From Candidatus Thorarchaeota archaeon (GTDB lineage Archaea > Asgardarchaeota > Thorarchaeia > Thorarchaeales > Thorarchaeaceae), in the NCBI GenBank assembly GCA_016840385.1, contig JAEOSL010000161.1, positions 1-5,789 on the forward strand: a stretch of DNA of 5,789 bases, read 5' to 3'. The notes below the pieces were generated by a model. That model worked only from the letters and a program-made list of their open reading frames with translations. It was not told where the DNA came from and searched no databases. A program made the position numbers and the translations under genes. Within the stretch, counting starts at the first letter, position 1, and each line of letters opens with the position of its first letter. Shown here one piece after another: positions 5,041-5,789 of this stretch.

Positions 5041-5789
5041 ATGGCGATAGCGGATTTAACGATTCTTACAATTCTCTTTGAGTTACTTCCCCCTTTGATT
5101 GTAACTTTTGTCTACCTTATATTCTTTGGAAAACGGAAGAGTAAACTCATTGAAGTATTCATTGGAGTAATGTTTCTCAAGAGCATAACATGGTTCTTGT
5201 TGGGCATTGCATTCGATTTGTTGGTTTATTTACCATTGGCAGATCCTGTTGTTGATACGACTGGTCTATCATGGGCATTATTTACCGATATGCTGTTCCA
5301 GTTTGCATTCTCCTTGCAAGATTTCCTCACATGGATATTAATTGCATTTTACGCTGTTCTATTCGGGATGGGCGTATTAGCAATCAAACTATTGCTTCAG
5401 GACCCATTGAAGATGCGATTCAAGAATGTTATTCGAAGAATCACAAGAAGGGAGCCTGAGAGTGATGGATTTGCGAATTTCAGAGACCGTGTGAATAACA
5501 TTCGCTTTGAAGGAGTTGAACCTCAGCCACTTGACCCAGAAGTCCAATCAAGAGTTTGGCGTGATGCATGGAAAGATTATCTGATTATTGGGCTGGCTAC
5601 GCTTATTCCTTCAATCTCAGCATACATGGGAGGTATGGGTGAATACATTCAAGCTCTGGATACAGGTATTCCAGTAGTAGCTAACAATTACCTTCTTGCA
5701 ATCACAATATTCCTAACATGGATTTATAGATTCGGATATCCCGCATCAAACAGAATTGCAAAAGGTGCTGGATTGCATTTGGGTGACCG
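5041..5789 (+). CDS. Multi-pass membrane protein of unknown function, 3' end cut off by the window edge
   Basis: I do not recognise this family. The frame is open from ATG 5041, with a good ribosome binding site, to the last base, giving 249 visible residues and no stop. Hydrophobic stretches suggest five membrane helices so far: about residues 9-29, 37-66 (long, perhaps with a re-entrant part), 84-119, 179-198 and 213-230. KRKSK follows helix 1. A polar loop of about 60 residues (120-178), starting with a basic stretch (KMRFKNVIRRITRRE), separates helices 3 and 4. By the positive-inside rule the N-terminus would be outside and both basic segments cytoplasmic. Helix 4 leads into a Gly/Met-rich turn (AYMGGMGEYI). 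I see no transporter signature, catalytic motif or metal-binding cluster. It is divergent from ferritin across a 187-bp gap, which gives no firm functional link. That it is a real gene is well supported by start site, hydrophobic periodicity and uninterrupted length. Confidence 0.85.
   Translation, partial: MAIADLTILTILFELLPPLIVTFVYLIFFGKRKSKLIEVFIGVMFLKSITWFLLGIAFDLLVYLPLADPVVDTTGLSWALFTDMLFQFAFSLQDFLTWILIAFYAVLFGMGVLAIKLLLQDPLKMRFKNVIRRITRREPESDGFANFRDRVNNIRFEGVEPQPLDPEVQSRVWRDAWKDYLIIGLATLIPSISAYMGGMGEYIQALDTGIPVVANNYLLAITIFLTWIYRFGYPASNRIAKGAGLHLGD

Noticed and set aside
5271..5459. Plus-strand frame of 62 codons inside the membrane-protein gene
   Set aside because: It is a shadow frame of the longer frame starting at 5041, which has a good ribosome binding site and clear hydrophobic periodicity.
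1..5789. Mobile elements, CRISPR repeats, tRNA or rRNA genes, defence systems
   Set aside because: No direct-repeat arrays, transposase motifs, tRNA-like cloverleaf or rRNA segments were seen on either strand; nearly all of the window is ordinary coding sequence.

Overview
The window looks like a stretch of archaeal chromosome with moderate to low GC. The evidence is a textbook archaeal BRE/TATA element (TTTAAATA preceded by CGAAAG) upstream of a ferritin gene, a phosphopantetheine adenylyltransferase of the archaeal type (COG1019-like, not bacterial CoaD), and Shine-Dalgarno sites of the GAGGTG/GGAG kind. The gene mix would suit an anaerobic or microaerophilic archaeon, and an Asgard (Thorarchaeota-like) origin is plausible. 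That last point is an impression, because nothing in the window fixes the lineage.

Layout. (1) Positions 1-1709, plus strand: the 3' part of a universal stress protein gene, whose true start lies left of the window. After 15 bases comes a 421-residue ASKHA-fold ATPase of the RACo/RamA family (DUF4445), which reductively activates corrinoid proteins. This copy has neither of the iron-sulfur domains found in the characterised members. (2) Positions 1699-4182, minus strand: an M28-like zinc peptidase with a PA-type insert and a long helical C-terminal region, followed directly by archaeal coaD. The coaD gene converges on the ASKHA gene and their coding ends overlap by 11 bp. The 5' end of coaD is abnormal: the conserved protein starts in frame right after the peptidase stop, but no ATG, GTG or TTG precedes its catalytic motif, and a well-spaced Shine-Dalgarno/ATG nearby is one base out of frame. 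(3) Positions 4253-4936, minus strand: a complete ferritin with all ferroxidase ligands, its own promoter, ribosome binding site and hairpin/T-rich terminator. (4) Positions 5041-5789, plus strand: the start of a divergent multi-pass membrane protein of unknown function, running off the right edge.

Apart from the likely USP-ASKHA and peptidase-coaD transcription units, the genes do not form one pathway: stress response, corrinoid enzyme activation, peptide turnover, coenzyme A synthesis and iron storage sit side by side. I see no mobile element, CRISPR array, tRNA or rRNA, and no convincing novel multi-gene system. The items most worth a second look are the coaD start, the iron-sulfur-free ASKHA protein, and a 9-bp motif at the same distance from the start codons of two adjacent genes.
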